Of a stretch of DNA of 64,000 bases, positions 35,123-43,294 are shown one piece after another. The notes under the pieces are model-generated. The model saw nothing but the letters and a program-made list of their open reading frames with translations. It searched no databases and was not told the DNA's origin. How positions within the stretch are numbered: the first letter of the stretch is position 1; each line of letters begins with the position of its first letter. A program made the position numbers and the translations under genes. Source of the stretch: Caballeronia sp. TF1N1. Its GTDB lineage: Bacteria; Pseudomonadota; Gammaproteobacteria; Burkholderiales; Burkholderiaceae. Location: NCBI RefSeq assembly GCF_022878925.1, contig NZ_CP084626.1:1364001-1428000 (forward strand), read 5' to 3'.

Positions 35123-36424
35123 TCACCCCATTTCCTCCGCCCGCCCCAAAAGAAACGCCTGCTCCCGAGCATTCCTAGTCAACGCAGCCGCACGCGCGAA
35201 CTCCTCGCGCGCTTCGTCTTTGCGTCCCAACTTTGCCAGCAAATCCGCACGCACACTCGGCAACCAGGGATAAGTCCTGAGCGCTGGCTCCTTACGCAAA
35301 TCATCGACGATATCGAGCGCAGCCTGCGGCCCATAAGCCATGCTCACCGCGACCGCGCGATTCAGCTCGACCACCGGCGTGGGCGCCGTTTGCATGAGCG
35401 CGTCGTATAACGCGACGATCATCAGCCAGTCAGTCGCGTCGGCGCTCGGTGCGCGCGCGTGACACGCGGCAAGCGCCGCCTGAACCGCATACACGCCGCG
35501 CCCGCCGCCCAAGGTCTCCGAGCGCTGCAAGGCCGTCAGCCCACGACGAATCAAAAGCGGGTCCCAGCGGCTGCGGTCCTGATCGAGCAACAAAATCGGC
35601 CGTCCCTGGGCATCGACACGCGCCTTCGTGCGCGACGCCTGAATCTCCATCAACGCGACGAGGCCGTGAACTTCGCTCTCCGTGGGCATCAGCTCGGCGA
35701 GAATGCGTCCGAGACGCAGTGCGTCTTCACAGAGCGCGGGGCGCATCCAGTCGTCGCCGGCGGTCGCTGAATAACCTTCGTTGAAAATCAAATAGATGAC
35801 TTCGAGCACCGACGCAAGCCGCGCCGCCCGCGCGTCCGCCTGCGGTACCTCGAACGGCACGCGCGCCGCCGTCAGCGTGCGCTTCGCGCGCACGATCCGC
35901 TGCGCGATGGTCGGCTCCGGCACCAGAAACGCGCGCGCGATTTCATCGGTCGTCAAGCCGCCGAGCAGGCGCAACGTCAGCGCGGCGCGGGCATCGACGG
36001 AAAGAACGGGATGACACGCCGTGAAAATCAGCCGAAGAAGATCATCGCCGATGTCGTCTTCGCGGGCCGCGTCGAGGGCATCGACGAAATCGGGCGTGAT
36101 GTGCATCTCCTGGGCGTCGAGATCGCGGCCCAGTTCCTCGTGCTTGCGCGCGTGCAGCGTGTGCTGCCGCAGCCGGTCGAGCGCCTTGTTCTTCGCTGTC
36201 GTCATGAGCCACGCTCCCGGCTTGTCCGGCACGCCCGCATCGGTCCAATGCTCGAGCGCCGCGACGAACGCGTCCTGCGCGAGTTCCTCGGCAAGCGCGA
36301 CGTCGCGCACCACGCGGGCCACGCTCGCAATCACTTTCGCCGATTCCATTCGCCACACCGCGTCGATAGTCTTGCGCGTCGCGATCGACTGAGCCGCCCG
36401 CCCGGCGTCCGAACGCTCGCTCAC
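35123..36424 (-). CDS. ECF42-type sigma factor
   Basis: A 433-residue sigma factor, much longer than ordinary ECF sigmas. Regions 2 and 4 are in the first 190 residues (LAEELAQDAFVAALEHW; GLTTDEIARAFLVPEPTIAQRI). The rest is a long C-terminal extension (IYLIFNEGYSATAGDDW, ELNRAVAVSMAYGPQAALDI) with TPR-like helices, characteristic of the ECF42 group, which is usually paired with DGPF/YciI proteins and has no anti-sigma factor. The start is GTG 36424, overlapping the VOC stop by four bases (GTGA), which implies translational coupling. Confidence 0.88.
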   Translation of the reverse strand: MSERSDAGRAAQSIATRKTIDAVWRMESAKVIASVARVVRDVALAEELAQDAFVAALEHWTDAGVPDKPGAWLMTTAKNKALDRLRQHTLHARKHEELGRDLDAQEMHITPDFVDALDAAREDDIGDDLLRLIFTACHPVLSVDARAALTLRLLGGLTTDEIARAFLVPEPTIAQRIVRAKRTLTAARVPFEVPQADARAARLASVLEVIYLIFNEGYSATAGDDWMRPALCEDALRLGRILAELMPTESEVHGLVALMEIQASRTKARVDAQGRPILLLDQDRSRWDPLLIRRGLTALQRSETLGGGRGVYAVQAALAACHARAPSADATDWLMIVALYDALMQTAPTPVVELNRAVAVSMAYGPQAALDIVDDLRKEPALRTYPWLPSVRADLLAKLGRKDEAREEFARAAALTRNAREQAFLLGRAEEMG

Positions 36425-36819
36425 GCCGCTTCCGGATTCATATGCACGAGTTCCCAGATGTGACCGTCCAGATCCTCGAAGCCGTGGCCATACATGAAGC
36501 CGTGATCCTGCGGTTCGCGCGGCGCGCGCCCGCCCGCCTTCAACGCCTTCGCGACGAGATCGTCCACTTCCGCCCTGCTCTCGCACGAAAGACACACGAG
36601 CGTTTCAGTGGCCTCGTGCGCATCGACGATCGCCTTTGCGGTGAAGGTCTGGAAGAACTTCTCGACGAGCAGCATCGCGAAGATGTTTTCGCCGATAACG
36701 AGGCACGCGGCGTCGTCATTGGTAAAAGCCGGGTTGAACGAGAGGCCGAGTTCCTTGAAGAAGGTCATCGAGCGCTTCAGATCGCGCACGGGCAAGTTGA
36801 CGAAAATCTGTTGATGCAT
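36421..36819 (-). CDS. VOC-family (glyoxalase/bleomycin-resistance fold) protein
   Basis: A 132-residue protein with paired beta-alpha-beta-beta-beta modules. It starts MHQQIFVNLPVRDLKRSMTF and contains the C-terminal MYGHGFEDLDGHIWELVHM block, in which His and Glu are typical metal ligands. The reaction is unknown. ATG 36819 was chosen by homology; the open frame continues to 36912 without a ribosome site. It lies between the YciI gene and the ECF42 sigma gene, overlapping the latter, so its product may belong to the same response. Confidence 0.83.
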   Translation of the reverse strand: MHQQIFVNLPVRDLKRSMTFFKELGLSFNPAFTNDDAACLVIGENIFAMLLVEKFFQTFTAKAIVDAHEATETLVCLSCESRAEVDDLVAKALKAGGRAPREPQDHGFMYGHGFEDLDGHIWELVHMNPEAA

Positions 36820-36933
36820 GGCGTAAGGCTCCGACGCAAATGGAAAGACGAGCGAAATTGCCGGCTTCATTGGGACGACGTTCGACACGCCCGCCGATCG
36901 ACAGGAAATCACCCGGGAGCAGCGAAACTCGCC

Positions 36934-37290
36934 TCAGAGATAGCACGGCCCGACTTTGCGGACCTCGATCGTGCACCACGCGGCCGCCGGGCACGTTGCG
37001 GCAATTTCAACTGCTTCGGCGTGCGTTTCGCAATCGAGCAGGAAAAATCCGCCGATCATTTCTTTTGCCTCGGCGAACGGTCCGTCGATGATTCTCGCGT
37101 CATCCGCCGATGCCCGCGAAACCCGCGACGCATCCTTGAGCGAAGTCAGCGACTCGCATGCGCGCAAAACGCCGCGCGCTTTCAGGCCGTCGGCGAACTC
37201 TCCCATCTGCCGATATGCCTCGCGCCCCTCTTCCGGCGTGCGTTGGCCGCGTTGCTCCACGGGCTCGACCACAAGTAGCAGATAAGCCAC
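36934..37290 (-). CDS. YciI/DGPF-domain protein
   Basis: A 118-residue ferredoxin-like-fold protein. The hallmark DGPFAEAKEMIGGFFLLD is complete. The start is GTG 37290, chosen for the GGAGGT four bases upstream and the family-like AYLLLVVEPV; an out-of-frame ATG two bases upstream could mislead annotation. DGPF proteins are the usual partners of ECF42 sigma factors and are thought to be their targets or regulators. It is first in the YciI-VOC-sigma unit, 114 bases before the VOC start. Confidence 0.85.
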   Translation of the reverse strand: MAYLLLVVEPVEQRGQRTPEEGREAYRQMGEFADGLKARGVLRACESLTSLKDASRVSRASADDARIIDGPFAEAKEMIGGFFLLDCETHAEAVEIAATCPAAAWCTIEVRKVGPCYL

Positions 37291-37763
37291 ATCCACCTCC
37301 ACGAAAAGTTTTTTAGCGTCGCTCAAGTTAAACCGTCGTGGCGCTATCGGCAAGGCTGGCGTGGGTTTGCCATGCGAATTCAAGCAAAAATCTATCCTCA
37401 TACGTAACATTTTGTTACTCAGTATTACTCAACGCCATTCAATCCATCGAGTAGTATTTGCTTCCGACGAGTCGGAAATGTCTTAGAAACGAGCAATAGT
37501 TACCTTGCATCGATTTCTTCTCATCATTAGTTCCAGCAGACCACCCGCTTTTCGTCACCCTTCTATCTCGCGATATCGAGCGATATAGCAAACGTTTGCG
37601 CGTTCAACCGTTCGTGTAGCAAAAGCGGGATGCGTGCATGTCGAAGCCGGTTGGATGGCGTATCAGAACCCAGCCCGCCTGTCGAAAACCAGATGCTTTG
37701 TGCATCGCTGGGCGTAATCGAAATGAACGCCTGGTTTTATCTGCGCTTATGCGTTTTGAATCG
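37291..37763. other. AT-rich 473-base divergent control region
   Basis: Clearly more A+T-rich than the surroundings. It contains GTAACATTTTGTTAC (37404-37418, six-base arms), CGATATCG with nearby repeats of CGATAT (37571-37586), and the perfect palindrome GCAAACGTTTGC (37588-37599). Probably promoters for the YciI unit and the glycosidase-like gene. Confidence 0.5.
37588..37599. promoter_or_regulatory. Perfect 12-bp palindrome GCAAACGTTTGC, LacI/PurR-type operator shape
   Basis: The 12-mer equals its own reverse complement and lies 165 bases before the glycosidase-like lipoprotein start. LacI-family operators have this central CG and AAACGTTT-like core. Which regulator binds is unknown. Confidence 0.4.
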
Positions 37764-39716
37764 ATGACCAAAAGTCCTTTCCTGCTTTCGACGCTCGTCC
37801 TTGCTCTTGCCGGTTGCGGCGGCAGCGACGGCGGTTCTCCCGCCTCCACGAGCGCGGCTAGCGCCGGCGCCGCTGGCGTGGCAAACGCCTCCGCCGCCTC
37901 CGGCTCCGAAGCCGATGCCACCGAACAAGCGGTTGCCAAGGCTGCCTCGAATTTGCGTCTGACGTGTGCTTCGCCGGCGGTGTCGTCGGCATCGGCCGGC
38001 AACGGCAAGATCACCGTCGATACCCCCGGAGGCGACGGTTCGCGCATGTTCGCGATCAACGCCAAGTTCAAGGTCGCCGTCACCACGCGCGCCGGCAGCG
38101 CCGATACGCTCAAGTGGACTATCGCCGATGCGCTCGGCAAGACGGTCGCGAGCGGCAGTTTCGCGGTGCCTTCCGTTGCAACGACCACCACCCTCACCTG
38201 CTCGTCCACGCTCGCCGGCTACTTTGCCGTGTCCGCGACGCTCGCCAATGGCGGTGGTCAGGTGCAAACCTCGGGCACACGTCCGAATGGCTTCGCAAGC
38301 TTCGGCGTGACGCCGGATCTGAGCGGCACGATTCCGGCCGTGACCTACACGAAGCAGGAACAACATCGCTTCGGCATGCAAGGCTTCAACGACAACGGCG
38401 TCATGCTGTCGGCGCTCGGCATTTCCTCGACTATCGACGATCGTCAGATGTCGGTGATGGAACCGAACGGCCGCAACACCTTCAACCCGAGCGCGAACAA
38501 CCTCGATCCGTTCTACACGTCGGGCAAGGTCATGCGTCTCGTGCGGCTCGACGGCATTCCCGGCTGGGCAAGCGGCCACGGCCTGAGCCCGGACTATGGC
38601 TATGCGCCGGCCGATCTCGGCTACTTCTCGAACTACCTGTCGCGCGTCGGTCAGGAAACGGAGGCGATTCGCCAGAAGTACTATCCGACGATGTCGTCGA
38701 ACTACTATCAGGTGACGTGGGAGCCGTACATCCTGTGGAAAGACACGGATGCCAACTTCGTCGCGCTCTACAAGGCCGCGTATCAGGGCCTGCATGCGAA
38801 AGATCCGCACGCGGTCGTAATGGGCCCCGCCGAGCCGTTCCCGTCGCTGACGACGGATCGCCTCAAGCGCCTCGCGCCCTTGGGCTACGCGCAATATATC
38901 GACGGCATCGCGACGCACGGTTATTACGATGCGGGCACGTCGCCCTCGCATCCGCCGGAGCGTCATCACACGGACCCGGACCCCGCCGATGCCGCGAATT
39001 CGCTGCTCAACGAGATGCGCAACCTGCGCGCGGAGATGGCGAAGGAATACAAGCCGAACATGAAGCTGTTCGTGACGGAAACGGGTATCAGCTATGACAT
39101 CGGTTCGAGCTATGGCCCGAACTATCCGTCGCCGAACATTCTGTACGCACAGGGCGCGGTGGTGGCGCGTACGCATATCATCATGCTCGGCGAAGGCGCG
39201 GATCAAACCTATGTCTTCTTCGGCCCGGACTTCCCGGGCGAACCTGGCTACGGCACGTTCTTCGACCTCGACAATCCGCAAGCGGCATTCGGCACGACCA
39301 ACATCAGCCCGAAGCCGGCCGCGATGCAAGTCGCCACGATGACCCGCGTGCTCGACGGCACGGTGACGCTCGGTCCGGTCAAGAACCTGCCGGCCGGCGT
39401 GTATGCCTATCAATTCCAGCAGCTTGGCAGCGGCAAGATCATCACCGCGTTGTGGACGCATAACAATGCAGTGTGGCCCGCGGCCGACGGCACCTTTAGT
39501 TCGAGCTACAACACCTCGTACAAGCTGCAGGTAGGTGTGCCTGGCACGGCGGGCACGGTGGCGTTGATCGATCCGATGGGCAACGTGTCGAGCGCGCCGT
39601 ACAACAACGGCGGCATCACGCTCACGCTGACCGAGTCGCCGCGTTATATCGTGTCGACGCTGGCGGACATCGCGAAGAACAATACGACGAAGCCGCTGGG
39701 TTATAGCGGCAACTAA
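37764..39716 (+). CDS. Clan-A glycoside-hydrolase-like lipoprotein
   Basis: A 650-residue exported protein. The lipobox LALAGC gives lipidated Cys18. A Ser/Ala-rich linker and a beta-sandwich-like module (about 70-190) precede a probable TIM-barrel domain. Candidate catalytic acids fit clan GH-A: Glu320 in VTWEPY as acid/base and Glu439 in FVTETGIS as nucleophile, 119 residues apart, with THGYYDAG between them. A C-terminal beta domain (about 490-650) follows. Substrate unknown, probably an exopolysaccharide. Met at 37749 is an alternative start. Ends at a strong terminator. Confidence 0.7.
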   Translation: MTKSPFLLSTLVLALAGCGGSDGGSPASTSAASAGAAGVANASAASGSEADATEQAVAKAASNLRLTCASPAVSSASAGNGKITVDTPGGDGSRMFAINAKFKVAVTTRAGSADTLKWTIADALGKTVASGSFAVPSVATTTTLTCSSTLAGYFAVSATLANGGGQVQTSGTRPNGFASFGVTPDLSGTIPAVTYTKQEQHRFGMQGFNDNGVMLSALGISSTIDDRQMSVMEPNGRNTFNPSANNLDPFYTSGKVMRLVRLDGIPGWASGHGLSPDYGYAPADLGYFSNYLSRVGQETEAIRQKYYPTMSSNYYQVTWEPYILWKDTDANFVALYKAAYQGLHAKDPHAVVMGPAEPFPSLTTDRLKRLAPLGYAQYIDGIATHGYYDAGTSPSHPPERHHTDPDPADAANSLLNEMRNLRAEMAKEYKPNMKLFVTETGISYDIGSSYGPNYPSPNILYAQGAVVARTHIIMLGEGADQTYVFFGPDFPGEPGYGTFFDLDNPQAAFGTTNISPKPAAMQVATMTRVLDGTVTLGPVKNLPAGVYAYQFQQLGSGKIITALWTHNNAVWPAADGTFSSSYNTSYKLQVGVPGTAGTVALIDPMGNVSSAPYNNGGITLTLTESPRYIVSTLADIAKNNTTKPLGYSGN

Positions 39717-39743
39717 GCGCGATCGAGATACTCGAACGAAGAC

Positions 39744-39777
39744 AACCCGGACCGTGGCAACGCGGTCCGGGTTTTTT
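39744..39777 (+). terminator. Strong rho-independent terminator
   Basis: AACCCGGACCG (39744-39754) and CGGTCCGGGTT (39763-39773) form a perfect 11-pair stem with an eight-base loop, followed by a T-run. It ends the glycosidase-like gene 27 bases after its stop. Confidence 0.95.
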
Positions 39778-39803
39778 ATGGCTTTGAAAATCCTGTCTCG
39801 ATA

Positions 39804-39833
39804 TTGACAGCGCGCCTGGTTCCAACTGATACT
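39804..39833 (+). promoter_or_regulatory. Sigma-70-type promoter of the 39.84 kb leader
   Basis: A perfect TTGACA (39804-39809) and GATACT (39828-39833, 4/6 to TATAAT) with 18-base spacing. Predicted start of transcription is about 39839-39841. Confidence 0.55.
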
Positions 39834-39839
39834 CCATTC

Positions 39840-39996
39840 CATGCACGCAGACCTCGTCCTCGCCATCGCCGCGATTAAAAACCCAATGAACGCCATTAAG
39901 CATGGCGGGTCATCGGGAGAACGTGTGCGCTAGCAGCCAAGGCTCAAGCAAACAAGTTGGTTCCGAAGGCCCCGCCGAAAGACGGGGCCTTTTGTT
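39840..39996 (+). ncRNA. Candidate small RNA or attenuating leader before DUF2917
   Basis: A predicted transcript of about 155 bases begins at the promoter above and ends at the terminator stem AAGGCCCCG/CGGGGCCTT (39966-39974, 39983-39991) followed by TTTTG. It contains an open frame of 30 codons, ATG 39841 to TAG 39931-39933, at the predicted first transcribed bases, so it would be leaderless. GGCGGG (39904-39909), inside that frame, is complementary to CCCGCC (39971-39976), which overlaps the 5' arm of the terminator. This could be a free small RNA or a translation-controlled attenuator. No known RNA family was recognised. Confidence 0.45.
39966..39996 (+). terminator. Rho-independent terminator in front of DUF2917
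   Basis: AAGGCCCCG (39966-39974), loop CCGAAAGA, CGGGGCCTT (39983-39991), then TT and TTTG. It has no ordinary gene upstream on this strand since the previous terminator at 39744, and the DUF2917 start is only about 50 bases downstream. Confidence 0.85.
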
Positions 39997-40043
39997 TGAT
40001 GCGTGCTGGCCTTCCGTCTTCGGCTTACAACATGGAGAGCGAG

Positions 40044-40424
40044 ATGGAAGAAGGTTCGGAAGTGCTACAACGCGGCGTGTTGCACGGCGTGGCAGCGGGC
40101 AAGCTGGATGCGAGCGGCGCACGCGTGGTGGTGTATGTCGAAGTCGCGCCGCATCAGACGGTGTCGTGGCGTCTTGCACGCGATGCCGACTTGCGTATCG
40201 CCGATGCATCCGTGTGGCTCACGCGTCATCAGGATCCCTACGATTACTGGATGAAGCCCGGCGATATCGTGCGCCTGAAGCGCGGCGAACGCGTGTGGTT
40301 GTCGTCGGAGAGCGAGCACGCGGTCGAGGTATCGCTGACGTCGTATCGCAAGAATAAGGCGCGCACGTGGGCGCGGATTCTCGCGCGCTTCATGCCGCGC
40401 GCGGCGAACGCGACCAGCTTCTGA
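40044..40424 (+). CDS. DUF2917 protein
   Basis: A 126-residue soluble protein. The central beta-rich segment (LRIADASVWLTRHQDPYDYW then KPGDIVRLKRGERVWLSSE) matches DUF2917, a small cupin-like family found mainly in Burkholderiales; function unknown. The tail is basic (YRKNKARTWARILARF). The second ATG at 40044 is preferred because GGAGAG lies just upstream; ATG 40032 is the alternative. A terminator ends only about 50 bases before the start, so its expression may require read-through. Confidence 0.75.
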   Translation: MEEGSEVLQRGVLHGVAAGKLDASGARVVVYVEVAPHQTVSWRLARDADLRIADASVWLTRHQDPYDYWMKPGDIVRLKRGERVWLSSESEHAVEVSLTSYRKNKARTWARILARFMPRAANATSF

Positions 40425-40458
40425 GCGTGCGCTCAAGACGGGCGCTCAAGGCAGGCAT

Positions 40459-42087
40459 TCAAGGCAAGACACAGCGAAAGTTCGCCGCGACATTGATGCT
40501 GCCCTTACCCAGGTAACGCGGATAGCCGGGGTAACGGCAGATCGGCCGCGTGCGTCCGTTGGTGGCCGGCGCAATGTCGCTGCCGATGAGCGTCTCGGGC
40601 GCCGTGCCATTCGTGACCCACTCGTCGAGCGCGCCCAGTTCGTCCCATGCGGGAATGAACACGCCGTTGCCATGCTGAAAACCCGGCACCATGTAAAGCC
40701 GCATGAAGGAATCGACGCTGTCTTGGCCGTACTTGTCGATGAGCCCGTTGAAGAACGCGATGGTCTGGTTCGGGCTGATGACTTCGTCGGAGAGTCCGTG
40801 CATTGCAATCAGCTTGCCGCCGTGCGCGATGAATGCCGCGAAGTCCGGGTTCATCGCGCCGACCGTGTAGGCGAGCGTGATGAGCCGTTGCTTGTAGCGC
40901 GCGGGATCGTTCAGGTCGAAATTGAGCGAGTTGAACGAGAGATCGCGTGTGACGAAGTGGCGGATATACGCGTCGCCTTGCGCGAAGAGATAGCCATTGG
41001 CGCCGAAGGTTGGCGGCGAAAGCAGCGTGGGTGAATCGCCGAGACCGAGCGTGCCGGAGAAATCGACGCCCTGAAACACGTTGTAGCCCGGATAAGTATC
41101 GACGTTATACGCGAGCGGATACGGCAGCTTCAGGCCATCGCGCAGGAGTTCGAGCGTCTCGATCTGCGCGTCGGAAAGACAACTGTCGCGCAGTGAAGGC
41201 CGCTGCCCGTTCGCGCAGCGCAACGACGCGATGATCTGCGGCTCGAGCTTCCGGCAAGCTTCCACATTGCCGACGATGCCATCGGCCGCGCCGTCGAGCT
41301 TGTCGCATTCATGCACGACCGTTTCGAACAACCGCCGCTGCTGCGCGAGGCCGACGAATCCGCCGGGCTTGGCATAGGACGCCTGCCCGACTTTCACGCC
41401 CATCAGCCGCACGCCCGAGAAGTTGATAGCCGGCGCATTGGCGATCACGCCGTCGTAATCGTTCGGAAAGCGTTCGATGACCGTGAAGCCTTCGCGTCCG
41501 CCGGTCGAGCCGCCCGCGAAGTACGTCTTCTCGGGCGAACGTCCGTAGCCCATCTGGATGAGCGCGAGCGCGACATCGCGGGTCTTCTTGAGATGCGCGA
41601 AGCCGAAGTTGACGATGGCTTCGTCGTTCACGGCGAAGTCCGCGCGCCCCGCGTTGCCCGAGTGCCCCGAGTCGGAGCCGAAGGTCGCATAGCCGCGCGC
41701 GAGCGGCGTCGAGTCGGGCGCGAAAGGCATGGGTTCGGTGCCGGAGACGAGCGTGCCGTTATAGCCGCCGCCGCCCATCTGCAACGCGCGGCCGTTCCAT
41801 CGGCTCGGCAGATTCACTTCGAAGCGGATGTCGGGCGTGTTGTCCTGGATCGCCCGGATGATGCCCGTGACGCGGCAATACTCGCCGTTGCGATTGCCCG
41901 GCGCGGCGGCCTTCGTCACCGACGCGCTCTCGATCAGCGCGCCGCGCGTCGGCAGACCGATGATCGATGCGGGCACCGTCTTGCCACCGAGGTCTTCGCA
42001 ATGCTTCGTGAGATACGTGGCGGCATGCGCGCCCGCAAACGACAAGGCGAGCGCCAAGAAGACGAGCAACTGCCGCCATGTCCTCAT
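40459..42087 (-). CDS. Tannase/feruloyl-esterase-family hydrolase lacking the usual disulfide
   Basis: A 542-residue exported alpha/beta hydrolase (signal peptide cleaved near AHA-AT) of the tannase/feruloyl esterase family, which hydrolyses aromatic esters. The triad is Ser194 in AGGSTGG, Asp434 in HGLSDEVI and His472 in PGFQHGNG. In characterised members a Cys precedes the Ser and a Cys follows the His, forming a disulfide (CS-D-HC motif). Here both are Gly (193 and 473). The rest of the fold, including the lid, seems complete. A LysR gene lies directly upstream on the same strand. Confidence 0.85.
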   Translation of the reverse strand: MRTWRQLLVFLALALSFAGAHAATYLTKHCEDLGGKTVPASIIGLPTRGALIESASVTKAAAPGNRNGEYCRVTGIIRAIQDNTPDIRFEVNLPSRWNGRALQMGGGGYNGTLVSGTEPMPFAPDSTPLARGYATFGSDSGHSGNAGRADFAVNDEAIVNFGFAHLKKTRDVALALIQMGYGRSPEKTYFAGGSTGGREGFTVIERFPNDYDGVIANAPAINFSGVRLMGVKVGQASYAKPGGFVGLAQQRRLFETVVHECDKLDGAADGIVGNVEACRKLEPQIIASLRCANGQRPSLRDSCLSDAQIETLELLRDGLKLPYPLAYNVDTYPGYNVFQGVDFSGTLGLGDSPTLLSPPTFGANGYLFAQGDAYIRHFVTRDLSFNSLNFDLNDPARYKQRLITLAYTVGAMNPDFAAFIAHGGKLIAMHGLSDEVISPNQTIAFFNGLIDKYGQDSVDSFMRLYMVPGFQHGNGVFIPAWDELGALDEWVTNGTAPETLIGSDIAPATNGRTRPICRYPGYPRYLGKGSINVAANFRCVLP

Positions 42088-42272
42088 GGACAGGCCCGCG
42101 AGACAGCTAGATGAAAGACAGCAAAGACGTGACACGAGATGGGTTGGCCGCTTCGAACGCCGCTCAATATATAAGAAGCGATCGGCGAAGGCCAATCGCA
42201 CCGGCTGCACGTTGTTGCGGCACAACCGCCGCACATCTCGCGCCTGCCCTCTTTCGCTTCTGGTCGAAGCGT

Positions 42273-43133
42273 TCATTCGCCGTCCCATTCGCCGCGCAGG
42301 TCGCTGCTTTCGAGCAACTGAAGCAGGGTCTCGGCGGGCCGGCTCAGATGTTTCGCGCCGAACGCGATGAACTCCACCTCCGGCAATCCCGGCAACGCTT
42401 CGCGATTCACAGGCGGCGCGAGTCCGCGTCCCGCCAGAAAATGCGAACGCACCGTGAGCCCGAGTCCGCCGCGCGCCGCCGCGATGCAGCCCGCATGGCT
42501 GCTGCTCGTGCAGACGGTTTGCCAGCTCGCGCCGGCCATGGCGAGCGCATCGAGTACCACAGCGCGCGTCACGCTCGGCTCGGCGACCAAGATGAGCGGC
42601 AAGGGCTGAGTCGTATCGACGATGGTGCCTGGCTTTGCAAGCCACTCCAGTCGGCCGCTGAACAGCCGCGTGCCGCGCGCATCGCCGATACGGCGCTTGC
42701 CGACGGCAAGATCGAGTTCGCCAGCATCGACGAGTTGATACAGCCGTCCCGTCATGCCAATCGTGATCTCCAGTTCGACATCCGGATGCGTGTCGCGAAA
42801 GGCGGCAAGCACGCTCGGCAGCGGCCCGAGCGCCAGATCGTCCGATGAACCGAGCCGCACGCGTCCGCGCAGCCGCGGCGAACTGAACTGCGATTGCGCA
42901 TGCGCCATCGCTTCGAGAATCACGCGGGCGTGAACGAGCATGGCTTCTCCGTCGGCCGTGAGCGCGAGAGAATGGGTATCGCGCACGAGGAGCCTTCGTC
43001 CGACGCTCTCTTCGAGGCGTCGAATGTGCTCGGAGACGCTCGACTGGCGCAGACCGAGCTGACGGCCGGCGTCGGTAAAGCTGTGCGACGTGGCCACGGT
43101 CGCGAAGGTGGTCAGCCACACGGGATTCAGCAT
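42273..43133 (-). CDS. LysR-family regulator
   Basis: A 286-residue regulator. The DNA-binding part is MLNPVWLTTFATVATSHSFT and GLRQSSVSEHIRRLEESVGR; the effector domain follows from about residue 90. It is divergent from the MFS exporter (161 bases between starts) and lies 185 bases upstream of the tannase-like gene on the same strand, so it may control either. ATG 43133 gives the family start; the upstream extension to 43211 is unlikely. Confidence 0.87.
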   Translation of the reverse strand: MLNPVWLTTFATVATSHSFTDAGRQLGLRQSSVSEHIRRLEESVGRRLLVRDTHSLALTADGEAMLVHARVILEAMAHAQSQFSSPRLRGRVRLGSSDDLALGPLPSVLAAFRDTHPDVELEITIGMTGRLYQLVDAGELDLAVGKRRIGDARGTRLFSGRLEWLAKPGTIVDTTQPLPLILVAEPSVTRAVVLDALAMAGASWQTVCTSSSHAGCIAAARGGLGLTVRSHFLAGRGLAPPVNREALPGLPEVEFIAFGAKHLSRPAETLLQLLESSDLRGEWDGE

Positions 43134-43294
43134 GCGGCATTGTGATCGGAAATCACGATTACAGTCAATGCGGTTAGCGGTCTTCCCGATAGCGCGCGGA
43201 GTCATTAACATTTCACAATGCGCGCTGACGGGCTTTTCACTGGCCTTTCGTCAGGCTTTCGCGGCGCGCCGCTTCCTGCCACTTCGCCCCTCAA

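Noticed and set aside
37737..39896. 719-codon open frame on the minus strand opposite the glycosidase-like gene
   Set aside because: Its translation is extremely rich in Arg and His with no domain, the usual shadow of a high-G+C gene on the other strand. The plus-strand protein has a lipobox and catalytic motifs.
39840..39996. tRNA or tmRNA at the orphan terminator
   Set aside because: No cloverleaf, no CCA end and no tmRNA tag-like frame could be found.
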